From assembly GCF_040643635.1 (NCBI RefSeq), contig NZ_JBEYUS010000014.1:36043-100042 (forward strand): a stretch of DNA of 64,000 bases, in the 5' to 3' direction. This document shows positions 43,168 to 52,428 of this stretch, in pieces. A model generated the notes under the pieces. The model did not search any database and was not told where the DNA came from. It saw nothing but the letters and a program-made list of their open reading frames with translations. Source of the stretch: Saccharopolyspora_C sp040643635. GTDB lineage: Bacteria > Actinomycetota > Actinomycetes > Mycobacteriales > Pseudonocardiaceae. The first letter of the stretch is position 1. Every line of letters begins with the position of its first letter. A program made the position numbers and the translations under genes.

Positions 43168-44571
43168 ATGGTGGCGAGAACGCTCTCGAACGACGAGCCC
43201 GGTGAGCAGGCCGAGCTCGCCGCGGTGCGCAAGGCGAAGCGGTTCGTCCTGCTGGTGGCGATCGTGTCCGCGCTGGGCGGGGCGCTGTTCGGCTACGACA
43301 CCGGGGTGATCTCCGGGGCGCTGCTGTTCATGACCCCGCACTTCGGGCTGACGCCGTTCCTGGAAGGACTGGTCACCAGCTCGCTGCTGCTGGGCGCCGC
43401 CGCGGGCGCGCTGGTCGGCGGCCGGATCGCGGACCGGGCCGGGCGGCGGCCGATGCTGATCGGATCGGCCGTGGTGTTCGTGGTGGGCACGCTCGGTTCG
43501 GCGCTGACCCCGGACGTCCCGATCCTGGTGCTCTCCCGGGTGGTGCTGGGGCTGGCGGTCGGCGCCGCCTCGGTGGTGGTGCCGCTGTACATCTCCGAGA
43601 TGGCGCCGGCGCAGGTGCGCGGCAGGCTGGTCACCTTCAACGGCCTGATGATCGTGACCGGGCAGCTGCTGGCGTACGTGGTGAACGCGCTGCTCGCCGA
43701 AGCCGGGGCGTGGCGCTGGATGCTCGGGCTCGCGACCATTCCCGCGGTGTTGCTGGGCGTGGGCATGCTGTTCCTGCCGGACAGCCCGCGGTGGTACGCG
43801 GGCAAGCAACGGCCGGAGCAGGCCCGCGCCGTGCTGCACCGCGGCCGGTCGCCCGAGGAGGCCGAGCGGGAGCTCGCGCAGATCACCGCCGCGCACGAAC
43901 AGCAGCCGACCGGCCGGGGTTGGCGGGAACTGCGCTCGAAGTGGCTGCGCCGGGTGTTCTTCATCGGCATCGGGCTGGCGATGCTGCAGCAGGTCACCGG
44001 CGTCAACACGATCATCTACTTCGCACCGATGCTGCTGACGCAGACCGGACTGGGCGAGGTCGCCTCCATCGCGGCGACGATCTCGATCGGGGTGATCTCC
44101 GTGCTGGCGGCGCTGGTCGGCCTGCTGCTGATGGATCGGGTCGGCAGGCGGCCGCTGCTGCTCACCGGCCAGGCCGGGGTGACCAGCTGCCTGGCGCTGC
44201 TGGGCTTGGTCTTCCTGCTGCCGACCGGTGCGAGCTGGGTCAGCTACCTGACGCTGACGATCATGGTGGTGTACATGGCGTTCCAGCAGAGCAGCGTGAG
44301 CACCGTGACCTGGCTGATGATCACCGAGCTGTTCCCGTTGAAGATCCGCGGCTTCGCGATGGGCGTGGCGGTGCTGGTGCTGTGGCTGACGAACTTCGTG
44401 GTGGCGCTGGTGTTCCCGCCGATGGTGGCGGCCATCGGGGGCAGCGCCACGTTCTGGGTGTTCGCCGCGCTCAACATCGGTTCGCTCGTGTTCAGCGTGC
44501 GGCTGGTCCCGGAGACCAAGGGGCGCAGCCTGGAAGAGCTCGAAGCCGACCTGCGGGTGCGCTACTCCTGA
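43168..44571 (+). CDS. iolT: Sugar-porter MFS transporter, probable myo-inositol importer
   Basis: A 467-residue sugar porter with 12 membrane segments. It has GALFGYDTGVISGALLFM (helix 1), GGRIADRAGRRPML, LYISEMAPAQVRGRL, QQVTGVNTIIYFAPM (substrate site in helix 7), MDRVGRRPLL and PETKGRSLEELE (C-terminal signature). Its place inside the inositol operon and similarity to IolT argue for proton-driven myo-inositol uptake. It begins 12 nt after the IolH-like gene. Confidence 0.88.
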   Translation: MVARTLSNDEPGEQAELAAVRKAKRFVLLVAIVSALGGALFGYDTGVISGALLFMTPHFGLTPFLEGLVTSSLLLGAAAGALVGGRIADRAGRRPMLIGSAVVFVVGTLGSALTPDVPILVLSRVVLGLAVGAASVVVPLYISEMAPAQVRGRLVTFNGLMIVTGQLLAYVVNALLAEAGAWRWMLGLATIPAVLLGVGMLFLPDSPRWYAGKQRPEQARAVLHRGRSPEEAERELAQITAAHEQQPTGRGWRELRSKWLRRVFFIGIGLAMLQQVTGVNTIIYFAPMLLTQTGLGEVASIAATISIGVISVLAALVGLLLMDRVGRRPLLLTGQAGVTSCLALLGLVFLLPTGASWVSYLTLTIMVVYMAFQQSSVSTVTWLMITELFPLKIRGFAMGVAVLVLWLTNFVVALVFPPMVAAIGGSATFWVFAALNIGSLVFSVRLVPETKGRSLEELEADLRVRYS

Positions 44572-44640
44572 GCCGCTCCCCCACGCCCGGGCGGGCCGAT
44601 CGGCACCTCCGCAATTCCACTCCGGACGAGAGGAACGACG

Positions 44641-45657
44641 ATGCAGTTGGGACTGATCGGTACCGGCCGGATCGGCGCGATGCACTCCAGGACCTTGCTG
44701 GGGCTGGACGGCGTCACCGGGCTGCGGATCACCGACGCGCTCCCGGACCGGGCCGCGCGGCTCGCCGCCGAGCTGCGCGCCGACGGGCTCGCCGCCGAAG
44801 CGGTTCCGACCGAGGAAGAGCTCTACGCGGCGGGGGTGGACGCGGTCGTGATCACCGCCGCCACGCACGCGCACGCCGAGCTGATCCACCGGGCGCTGGA
44901 CCGGGGCAAACCGGTGTTCTGCGAGAAACCCGTCGCCCTCGACCTGCCCGGCACCCGCGAAGTGGTGCGGCGCAGCACCGAAGTGGACGTTCCGCTGCAG
45001 ATCGGGTTCCAGCGCCGCTACGACGCCGGATACCGGGCGGCGCGGGAGGCGGTCCGCAGCGGCCGCCTCGGCTGGCTGCACACGTTGCGCGCCGTCACCG
45101 GGGACCAGGACCCGCCGCCGGCCGAGTACCTGCCGACCTCCGGCGGGTTGTTCCGGGACTGCAGCATCCACGACTTCGACGCGCTGCGGTGGGTCACCGG
45201 CCGCGAGGTCGTGTCCGCGTGCGCGCTCGGGGCGAACCGCGGCGCGGCGTTCTTCGCCGAGGCCGACGACGTGGACACCTGCGTGGCGCTGCTGGAGTTC
45301 GACGACGGCACCCTCGCCACGGTGAGCGCCAGCCGCTACAACGGCGCTGGGCACGACGTGCGGTTGGAGGTGTGCGGTTCGCTGGGCGCGCTGTTCGTCG
45401 GCCACGACGACCGGGCTCCGCTGCCGTCCGCGGAGCAGGGTGTGCCCTGGCCGTCCGGCACCCCGTACCGCACGTTCCTGGAACGCTTCCGGGCGGCGTA
45501 CGTCGCCGAGCTCACCGAGTTCGTCGAGGTCGCGGCCGGGCGAGCGGACAACCCGTGCACGGCGGCGGAGGCACTGGAGGCGCTGTGCATCGCGGAGGCG
45601 TGCGAGCGGTCTCGCCGGGAGCGGCGCCCGGTGAGCATCGCCGAAGTCCGCGGCTGA
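44641..45657 (+). CDS. Second inositol 2-dehydrogenase-like Gfo/Idh/MocA protein
   Basis: A 338-residue paralogue of iolG: GLIGTGRIGAMHSRTLLGL, VFCEKPVALDLPGT, QIGFQRRYDAGYRAAR and LFRDCSIHDFDALRWVTGRE. The sequence is close to myo-inositol 2-dehydrogenases of actinobacteria and may oxidise another isomer such as D-chiro- or scyllo-inositol. ATG at 44641 with GAGAGGAA upstream. Last gene of the rightward operon. Confidence 0.85.
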   Translation: MQLGLIGTGRIGAMHSRTLLGLDGVTGLRITDALPDRAARLAAELRADGLAAEAVPTEEELYAAGVDAVVITAATHAHAELIHRALDRGKPVFCEKPVALDLPGTREVVRRSTEVDVPLQIGFQRRYDAGYRAAREAVRSGRLGWLHTLRAVTGDQDPPPAEYLPTSGGLFRDCSIHDFDALRWVTGREVVSACALGANRGAAFFAEADDVDTCVALLEFDDGTLATVSASRYNGAGHDVRLEVCGSLGALFVGHDDRAPLPSAEQGVPWPSGTPYRTFLERFRAAYVAELTEFVEVAAGRADNPCTAAEALEALCIAEACERSRRERRPVSIAEVRG

Positions 45658-45911
45658 GCGACGTGGCGCCGGGATGTCGACGCGCACGACCGCGCCGCGC
45701 GGCCGGGCCGCCGGAACCTCGGGAAGCGTCGGAACCTCGGGAAGCACGGTCGGCGGCACCGGATGCGCCGGTGCCGGACTCGGCCGGTCCGGACAGGTGC
45801 GCGGACCCGCCCCGGCACCTCGCGGGCGCGGCGGTGTCATTCGGCGATCAGTGCGGAACTCCCGGCGCACGGCCGCTTTCACCTGGCCGCCCGGTGCGGT
45901 ATGCAGGGCGC

Positions 45912-48017
45912 GTGACGAATGTGGTGCTGGGGCCGATCCTCCGCTACACCGACGACACGTCGGCGACCGTGTGGCTGGAACTGGACGAGGCCTGCACGGT
46001 CGAGGTGCTCGGCACCGCTGCCGACACGTTCCAGGTCGGTGGGCACCACTACGCGCTGGTCGCGCTGCGCGGACTGCGGCCGGGCACCTCGACTCCCTAC
46101 GACGTGCGGGTCGGTGGTGCCGTGGTGTGGCCGGCCGCCTCCGACACCCATCCGCCGAGCCGGATCCGCACGGTGCCGCCGGGAGCTGGAGCCCGGCTGG
46201 TGTTCGGATCGTGCCGGTTCGGCCCGACGGAGGACGCGGGCCGCCGCCGAACGCTGGGGCCGGACGCGCTGGAGTCCTGCGCCCGCAGGCTGATGGACAC
46301 CCCGGAACGGGACTGGCCGCACGCGATGCTGTTCCTCGGCGATCAGGTGTACGCCGACCAGACCGCGCCTGAAGTGCAGCGGGAGCTCGCGGCCCACCGG
46401 GACCTCCGCGAACCCCCCGGCGAGGAGATCGCCGACTTCGAGGAGTACACGGTGCTGTACCGGCATGCCTGGGGCGATCCGCTGGTGCGCTGGCTGCTGT
46501 CCACCGTCCCCAGCATGATGATCTTCGACGATCACGACGTGCGGGACGACTGGAACACCTCGCTGGAGTGGCGGACCGCGATGTCCGCCCAGCCCTGGTG
46601 GCGGGAACGTCTGCTCGGCGCCCTCGTCGGCTACTGGGTGTACCAGCACATCGGGAACCTCTCCCCCGACGACCTGGACGCGGACCCCACCTACCGGGCG
46701 GTGCTGGCCGCGGGTCGCACCGGGGATGCGCTGCCGGTGCTGCGCGAGTTCGCCGCGGCCGCCGACACCGAGCTGCGCACCCCGGGCACCGCGGAGGAGG
46801 TGGGCGGGCCGCGGGGCCGGTACAAGGACGTGCGCTGGAGCTACCGGCGGGACCTGGGCGCGCTGCGGCTGATCGTGCTGGACACCCGGGCGGGCCGGAT
46901 CTTGGAGGGCGGCAGCCGGGCGATGCTGTCGGACGTCGACTTCGACTGGCTGCGCGAGCAGCTGCGGCTCGATCCGGCCCAGGAGCCACTGCCGGACCAC
47001 GCGCGCGAGCGCCTCGCCGGGAGTCGCGGATCCGCGGGCGGCGGCGCTGCGAACGGCGTCGGGCCGGGGGCGCCACCGACCTCCTCGCCCGGGATCTCAC
47101 CGCCGGGGAGCGGTGCCGGACCGGACGACGACTCGGAGCTCGACGGCGGTGTTCCACGCAGCAGCCGGTCCGAGGGGGACAGCCGGGCAGAGGGCGGCGC
47201 CCGGGCCGAAGGAAGCGGTCTGGCCGGGCTGGGCGAACGGTCCGGGCACGCCGAGGAATCTCGGCGCGACGGGGAATCTCGGCGTGACGAGGAATCTCGG
47301 CGCGACGACGACCACCGACGGAACGATGAACACCGGCGCGACGACGAACCCGGGCACGACGACGCGCCCCGACGAGACGACACAACGGCGGGCGCGGCCC
47401 ACCCCGGGGATCCGGGCCGTGCTTCGGAGTCGCCGGAGCACGTCGTGATCGCTTCCTCGCTGCCGTGGCTGCTCCCGCACGCGGTGCACCACCTGCAGGC
47501 CTGGAACGAGGCGGCGTGCACGGATCGCGGCCGGTGGCCGAAGCTCGCGGAGCGCGTGCGGCAGGCGGGCGATCTGGAGCACTGGGCCGCGTTCGGCGAG
47601 TCCTTCGACCGGTTGTCGGAACTGCTTCGCGAAGCCGCGGATCGGCCGGACACCGCCTCGGTGTCGGTGCTGTCCGGGGACGTGCACCACAGCTACGTCG
47701 CGGAGGCGGTGTACGCCCCGGCGACCCGGTCCCGGGTCGTGCAGGTGACGTGTTCGCCGTTGCACAACGCGACGCCCGCGCACTTGACGACGCCGCTGCG
47801 GATGGCGTGGGCGCGCTCGTTGGCGGCGTTGTTCCGCGGGCTCGGCAGGCGGCTCGGGGTACCGCCGCTACCGCTGGCCTGGGCGAGGACGGCGGGACCG
47901 TACTTCGGCAACGCGATCGGTGTCCTCGACGTCGACGGCGCGCACGCGGTGGTGGCGCTGCAGCGCGCCGAGGAGGACGGCGCCCTCACCACCATCCACC
48001 GCTCCCGCCTGTCCTGA
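45912..48017 (+). CDS. PhoD-like metallophosphatase with large repeat insertion
   Basis: A 701-residue PhoD-type phosphatase. An N-terminal beta domain (residues 1-90) is followed by catalytic motifs LVFGSCRFGP, FLGDQVYADQT, IFDDHDVRDDWNTS and, near the end, LSGDVHHSYVAEA. Between the core parts (about 360-505) lies an extra disordered stretch containing seven 6-residue units such as ESRRDG, ESRRDE and EHRRDD (449-490; 18-bp units at 47256-47381). Relatives lack this insert, to my knowledge. GTG at 45912; no signal peptide is seen, so it may be cytoplasmic. Substrate probably a phosphodiester or monoester. Confidence 0.8.
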   Translation: MTNVVLGPILRYTDDTSATVWLELDEACTVEVLGTAADTFQVGGHHYALVALRGLRPGTSTPYDVRVGGAVVWPAASDTHPPSRIRTVPPGAGARLVFGSCRFGPTEDAGRRRTLGPDALESCARRLMDTPERDWPHAMLFLGDQVYADQTAPEVQRELAAHRDLREPPGEEIADFEEYTVLYRHAWGDPLVRWLLSTVPSMMIFDDHDVRDDWNTSLEWRTAMSAQPWWRERLLGALVGYWVYQHIGNLSPDDLDADPTYRAVLAAGRTGDALPVLREFAAAADTELRTPGTAEEVGGPRGRYKDVRWSYRRDLGALRLIVLDTRAGRILEGGSRAMLSDVDFDWLREQLRLDPAQEPLPDHARERLAGSRGSAGGGAANGVGPGAPPTSSPGISPPGSGAGPDDDSELDGGVPRSSRSEGDSRAEGGARAEGSGLAGLGERSGHAEESRRDGESRRDEESRRDDDHRRNDEHRRDDEPGHDDAPRRDDTTAGAAHPGDPGRASESPEHVVIASSLPWLLPHAVHHLQAWNEAACTDRGRWPKLAERVRQAGDLEHWAAFGESFDRLSELLREAADRPDTASVSVLSGDVHHSYVAEAVYAPATRSRVVQVTCSPLHNATPAHLTTPLRMAWARSLAALFRGLGRRLGVPPLPLAWARTAGPYFGNAIGVLDVDGAHAVVALQRAEEDGALTTIHRSRLS

Positions 48018-48640
48018 GCGCCGCGCCCCTCGGACGAATCCCCGCAGCTCGGAGAGCCGGTGCCGGACGAGTTGGCCCGCCGCGGCAAGTTCGGTCGAAC
48101 GCCCGCCACCACTACGGCGCGCACAGCGACGCCACAGCCACCGCAGTACCCGCCGCGCGTCGCGCCGCTACCGATCGCACCGGCGCCTCCACCCGGGGCA
48201 CCGCCGCGGCTCGGGTCCGTTCCGCACCGGCGCCTCCGGCCGTGCGCGCTGCCAGGTCCGAAGAACCACCGGCAGGTGATCGACGAACGCGCGCTCCCAC
48301 CGACCGCCGCCGCCGCACCGCACCGCACCGCACCGAGAACAGCACTGAAGGACCGCTGTCACCGAGCACCCGGCCACGACTGACCAACCGGACCGAGAAC
48401 CACCCCGGCCGAACGGTTCACCCACCCGGCACGCCGCGACGGGCCCACGCGCTCGCGACTCCGGGAGACCAGCCCGCACACCCGACCAGCCCGGGCGAGC
48501 CGCCCACGCACTCCAGACGACCAGTCCGCGCACTCCACTACCCGGGCGACAGCCCTCACCCGGCGGACACACGGACACCATCATCCGATCTCGGCAGTGA
48601 TCGAGGACGCTGTGCAGCGGCCACCCGAGCAACAGGACAC
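48018..48640. other. Non-coding GC-rich stretch, no gene supported
   Basis: This stretch follows the PhoD-like gene. All frames that stay open give Pro/Thr/Arg-rich translations without domains or ribosome sites. It leads into the repeat array. Confidence 0.5.
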
Positions 48641-49720
48641 CCGCGGGCGCTCAGCCGCTCCCTGGTGAGAACGGCGATTCCTCCTCAGCCAGGGCCACAT
48701 GTGCCGGACGACCCGCAGCCAGGTGCACCGCTGACCGCCGCTCGTCACTCCCTGCGCCGAGAGACCCGCCGATCGCTCGCCGGCGGCGAAGCCGCTGACC
48801 CGCCGACCACCAGAACAACCCGCACCGCCAACCGGAAGCCGGGCGCGCAGCGATTCCCCCGCGAGAACGGCGTTTCCTTCCCACACCAGAGCCACGTTTC
48901 GCACCACGACCGGCAACAAGGTGCACCGCAGACGCAGCTCCGTCGCACCTGCGCCAAGGAAGTCGCCGTTCACTCATCAGCGGCGAAGCCGCCGAACCAA
49001 CGACCACCAGAACAACCCGCGCCACCAACCGGACTCCCAGCAACCCCCGACCAGCACGACGGTTCCTCCCACACCAGAGCCACGTTTCCCACCACGACCG
49101 GCAACAAGGTGCACCGCAGACGCAGCTCCGTCGCACCTGCGCCAAGGGACTCGCCGTTCACTCACCAGCGGCGAAGCCGCCGAACCGACCAGCACCATCC
49201 GCAGGTTCTCAGCGATTCCCCCACGAGAACAGCCATTCCTCCCGCGGCGCAGCCACGTTCACCGAACGGCCCCGCATCCGGACGCACCCGACCGCCGCTC
49301 GTCACACCTGCACCGAGAGACCCGCCGATCGCCCGCCGGCGGCGAAGCCGAACCGACGACCACCAGAACAACCGGCACCACCAGCCGGGCTCTCAGGGGT
49401 TTCCTCGCGAGGACGGCGATCTCACGGAGCCGTCCGAGAAATCGAGCTCGCGGCGCGGGAACCGCTGACTGCCCGTCGCCGAACCTGCCCGGCGGGTCGG
49501 TTTCTCGTCAGCAGCGACGCCGCTGAGCAACGACCACCCAAGACACCGGCACCGCGGCGGGTTCTCAGCGGCTTCCTCGCGAGGACGGCGATGTCGCAGT
49601 GTGCCGGACACACATCAGACATCGATCCCGCAGCGAGGAAGCCGCTGAGGTTCGGCCACCCGAGCACTGCACATCAGAAGCAGCGAGACGGGCAGTGCGG
49701 TTCCGCCATCCGCCCCGCCG
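48640..49720. repeat. Tandem array of decayed palindromic modules (copy 4 of the element family)
   Basis: The module (C)AGCGGCGAAGCCGC followed by a GACCACCAGAACAACC segment recurs at about 48780, 48978, 49164, 49338 and 49511, spaced 170-200 bp. Between them lie versions of CTCAGCG-ATTCC-CGCGAGAACGGC. Two stretches, 48903-48960 and 49089-49146, are nearly identical. The last unit (49558-49664) is a good palindrome with AGCGGCTTCCTCGC and the arm GCGAGGAAGCCGCT. No coding potential. Lies between convergent genes. Confidence 0.75.
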
Positions 49721-49741
49721 AGGAGCGGACGCGGATTTCGC

Positions 49742-50542
49742 TCAGCCGATCGCGGACTCGACGACCGGGAGGTAGCCCTCCGCGTGTCCGGTCACGTTGG
49801 GGTGGAAGGATTCCTGCAGCGGCGTGCTGGGCCCGTTGATCCATTCCGGGTCGCCGCAGACGCCGTGGCCGTCGAAGGCGCTGCGCGGGTCGGCGTAGGT
49901 GAACCCGGCGGCTTCGGCCCGTTCGGAGATGACTTCGGCGAGCACGTCGGCGCCCTTGTTGATGCGTTCGCGCTTGGTCTCGCTGAACCCGGGGATGCCG
50001 CAGTCGCCGGTCGAGTTGATGCGCGGGTAGCCGACGACGACGATGTCGGCGTTGGGCGCGGCGCTGCGGATGCCTTCGTAGGTGGCGTCGAGCTTGGCGG
50101 GCAGTTCGTCGCGGGTGGCGGTTTCTCCGTCGGTGACGGCGGAGTCGCAGTTCTCGTCGCTGCCGAGCAGGCAGCCTTGGATGACGTTGGCGAATCCGAT
50201 GTCGTTGCCGCCGATCTGCACGGTGACCAGCGTGGTGTCGGCGCTCAGCGAGCCGAGCTGGTCGGCGTTGAGGTCGTCGGTGGTCGCCCCCGAGCAGGCG
50301 TCGAAGGTGAAGGAGGCGGCGCCGTGCGCGTCGGCCCACAGCTGCGGGTAGGCCTTGGGGCTGCGCAGGCAGTCGCCGCTGTCCTCGAAGTAGTCCCTGG
50401 TTCCGGTGCCGGAGGCGAACGAGTCGCCGAGCGCCGCGTAGTTCTCGTCGGCTTGCGCGGCGTACGCCGTCCCGCCGGTGACGGATGTTCCGATGACGAC
50501 GGTCGCTGCGATGGCGCGCGCGATTCCCCGAATGTGACGCAT
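49742..50542 (-). CDS. Secreted SGNH-family lipase/esterase
   Basis: A 266-residue exported hydrolase. A Sec signal peptide (residues 1-30, ending TAYA-AQA) is followed by block I YAALGDSFASGTG (Ser nucleophile), a Gly-containing block, VTVQIGGNDIGF (block III Asn) and ESFHPNVTGH (Asp/His pair). Cysteines are arranged as in the streptomycete extracellular lipases with three disulfides. It probably hydrolyses acyl esters. The ATG at 50542 has GGAGGA 4-5 nt upstream. Its 3' end abuts the repeat array. Confidence 0.88.
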   Translation of the reverse strand: MRHIRGIARAIAATVVIGTSVTGGTAYAAQADENYAALGDSFASGTGTRDYFEDSGDCLRSPKAYPQLWADAHGAASFTFDACSGATTDDLNADQLGSLSADTTLVTVQIGGNDIGFANVIQGCLLGSDENCDSAVTDGETATRDELPAKLDATYEGIRSAAPNADIVVVGYPRINSTGDCGIPGFSETKRERINKGADVLAEVISERAEAAGFTYADPRSAFDGHGVCGDPEWINGPSTPLQESFHPNVTGHAEGYLPVVESAIG

Positions 50543-50729
50543 GGCTCCTCCGAACGAAGTCCTCGACCCCAGAACGCGACCGTCCCGGCCGAGATCGATT
50601 GAACGTCCCGAATGGACCACACGTGCCGTGTTGGCGAATTGACGCCACGCGAATTCCCGCGAAATCTTCCAGAGTTCACCCGATCTTGAAGGGCGATTCC
50701 CCGATCAAGCCCAATCGGGCCGAATTCGA

Positions 50730-52076
50730 TCACTCAGCGCCGCCGAATTCGCCGCCGCGATCTACCCTTTCGGCGGTGCCCGGAGCGGACGGGCCCTGCT
50801 CCAGCTCATCGAGGGTCCTGCCCGCGGAATCCGGCATCCCGACGAGTCCGATGACGCCGAACAGCACCAGCATAGCCATCATGATCATGGCCATTCCGGA
50901 CACCCCGAACTCCGATTCGATCATGGCCGGGACCAGGAAGCTCCAGATTCCGAGGATGATGCGGGCGAACGCGAACGTGACGCCTTGCGCGGTGGCGCGC
51001 AGCATCGTCGGGAACATCTCCTGCGACCAGAGCTTGTAGAACGATTCCCCGGCGAGCACCGCACCGATGCCGAACAACCCCACGTTCGCGACGGCCACCC
51101 CGACTCCGATCGGCAGCACCGCGAAGCAGCCGAACGCGGCGATCTGCAGGACGGCGCCGAACGCGAACAGCGGCCGCCGCCGGGCACCGTCGGCCAGCGG
51201 CATGAACACCAGCGCGACGGCGAGCAGCGTCACCAGCGAGTTGAACGCTTGGACGGCCACGCTCGTGGCCTGGTCCACGCCTCCCGCGTGTTGCAGCAGG
51301 TACGGCAGGAACGCGCCGTTGGTGCCCGCCACGGTGTTCCAGAGCGCGTAGAGCCCGCCGGTGAACAGCAGCGCCCGCAGGTTCCGCCCGGTGACCAGGT
51401 CGCGCAGGCGCCCGGCAGCGAGCGGGTTCCCGCTGTCGCGGGCCGCGCGCCGGGCCTGCGTCCACCGCGCCGATTCGACCATGCCGCGGCGCAGGTACCA
51501 GGTGACGAGGGCGACGACGAGCAGGTGCACGAACACGATCCGCACGCCCAGCACGCCGAGCGGGGCGAGCGCGAACGCCAGCAGCAACGTGATCAGCGGC
51601 CCTAGGCACCACGCCACCTGGGTCAGCCCGATGAGCTTGCCGCGGGACCGGCCGGGGGCGAATTCGGCGACCAGCGCGAGCGAGGTGGGCAGGTCGGCGC
51701 CGACGGCGAGTCCGACGATGACGTAGCCGACGAACAGCATCGGCAGGTTGACGGCGCACACGATCCACAGCACGCCGAAGGCGAACACGAGCAGGTCCCA
51801 CGCGTAGATCCGCTTGCGGCCGAACCGGTCGCCGAGCCTGCCGCCGATGAGCGCGCCGACGGCGGCGGAGATCGCGTTGGAGCTGAACGCGGTGAGCAGC
51901 CCGATGGCGGTGGAGTCAAGGCCGAGGAACGCTTCCCACAGCGGGAGCCCGGCCGCGGCGGCGACGATGGAGCCGGCGTCGATGTAGGACGCCATGGAGG
52001 CGAGCCCCGCCCACTTCCACTGCTCGCGGGTCGGTTTCGCCGCGTCGGGATCGAGTTCCGGCCCGGTGGTGTCCAT
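50730..52076 (-). CDS. MFS transporter (sugar-porter/aromatic-acid-like)
   Basis: A 448-residue transporter with 12 hydrophobic segments: LIGGRLGDRFGRKRIYAWDL (loop 2-3 signature), VGLAVGADLPTSLALVAEFA and, near the end, FPTMLRATAQGVTFAFARI. Features suggest a sugar or organic acid proton symporter. The ATG at 52076 has a weak ribosome site. It is downstream of a LacI-family regulator on the same strand, 352 bp away, which suggests sugar-responsive control. Confidence 0.8.
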   Translation of the reverse strand: MDTTGPELDPDAAKPTREQWKWAGLASMASYIDAGSIVAAAAGLPLWEAFLGLDSTAIGLLTAFSSNAISAAVGALIGGRLGDRFGRKRIYAWDLLVFAFGVLWIVCAVNLPMLFVGYVIVGLAVGADLPTSLALVAEFAPGRSRGKLIGLTQVAWCLGPLITLLLAFALAPLGVLGVRIVFVHLLVVALVTWYLRRGMVESARWTQARRAARDSGNPLAAGRLRDLVTGRNLRALLFTGGLYALWNTVAGTNGAFLPYLLQHAGGVDQATSVAVQAFNSLVTLLAVALVFMPLADGARRRPLFAFGAVLQIAAFGCFAVLPIGVGVAVANVGLFGIGAVLAGESFYKLWSQEMFPTMLRATAQGVTFAFARIILGIWSFLVPAMIESEFGVSGMAMIMMAMLVLFGVIGLVGMPDSAGRTLDELEQGPSAPGTAERVDRGGEFGGAE

Positions 52077-52428
52077 GCCATTCCCCGTCCTCCGCGGGTG
52101 CCCGCGCCCCGCCGGGCGGGCACCGGTGCAGAACGGTCTACCGAACCGGCCGCACGGCGAGGAACCTCCGTCCGTGCGGTTTCCCGCGACCCCCGCGTCC
52201 GATCCGGACGAATCACCCGCCCATCGGGCTCGTGCCGCCGCTCCTGCCGCGAGCGAGGACGGTGCCCACCCGCACCCGCTCCTCGTCGTCCGGCTCGTCC
52301 GCGGCGGGAGCAGCCGAACAGGAACCACCCGGGACACCGGCACCGCCGCGGTTCCTCGACCGCTCCCGTGGCCAGGAGGCGGCCGGGAGTCCACCACCCG
52401 CCCCGGCTCGCCGCAGGAGCGGAGCGGC
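52077..52428. other. Intergenic region with no supported gene
   Basis: 352 bp between the LacI and MFS genes. It contains short GC hairpins (for example CGCGGGTGCCCGC) and, around 52340-52360, ACACCGGCACCGCCGCGG, which resembles a fragment of the palindromic element family. No ORF with a ribosome site is seen. Confidence 0.4.

Noticed and set aside
42262..47385. A 1707-codon open frame on the minus strand across the inositol operon
   Set aside because: It is the antisense shadow of five well-supported genes in very GC-rich DNA. It has no domain, no ribosome site and an Arg/Gly/Pro-biased composition.
48018..49700. Several 60-200-codon frames in the intergenic block
   Set aside because: They translate the palindromic modules, repeat in several frames and strands, and have no ribosome sites.
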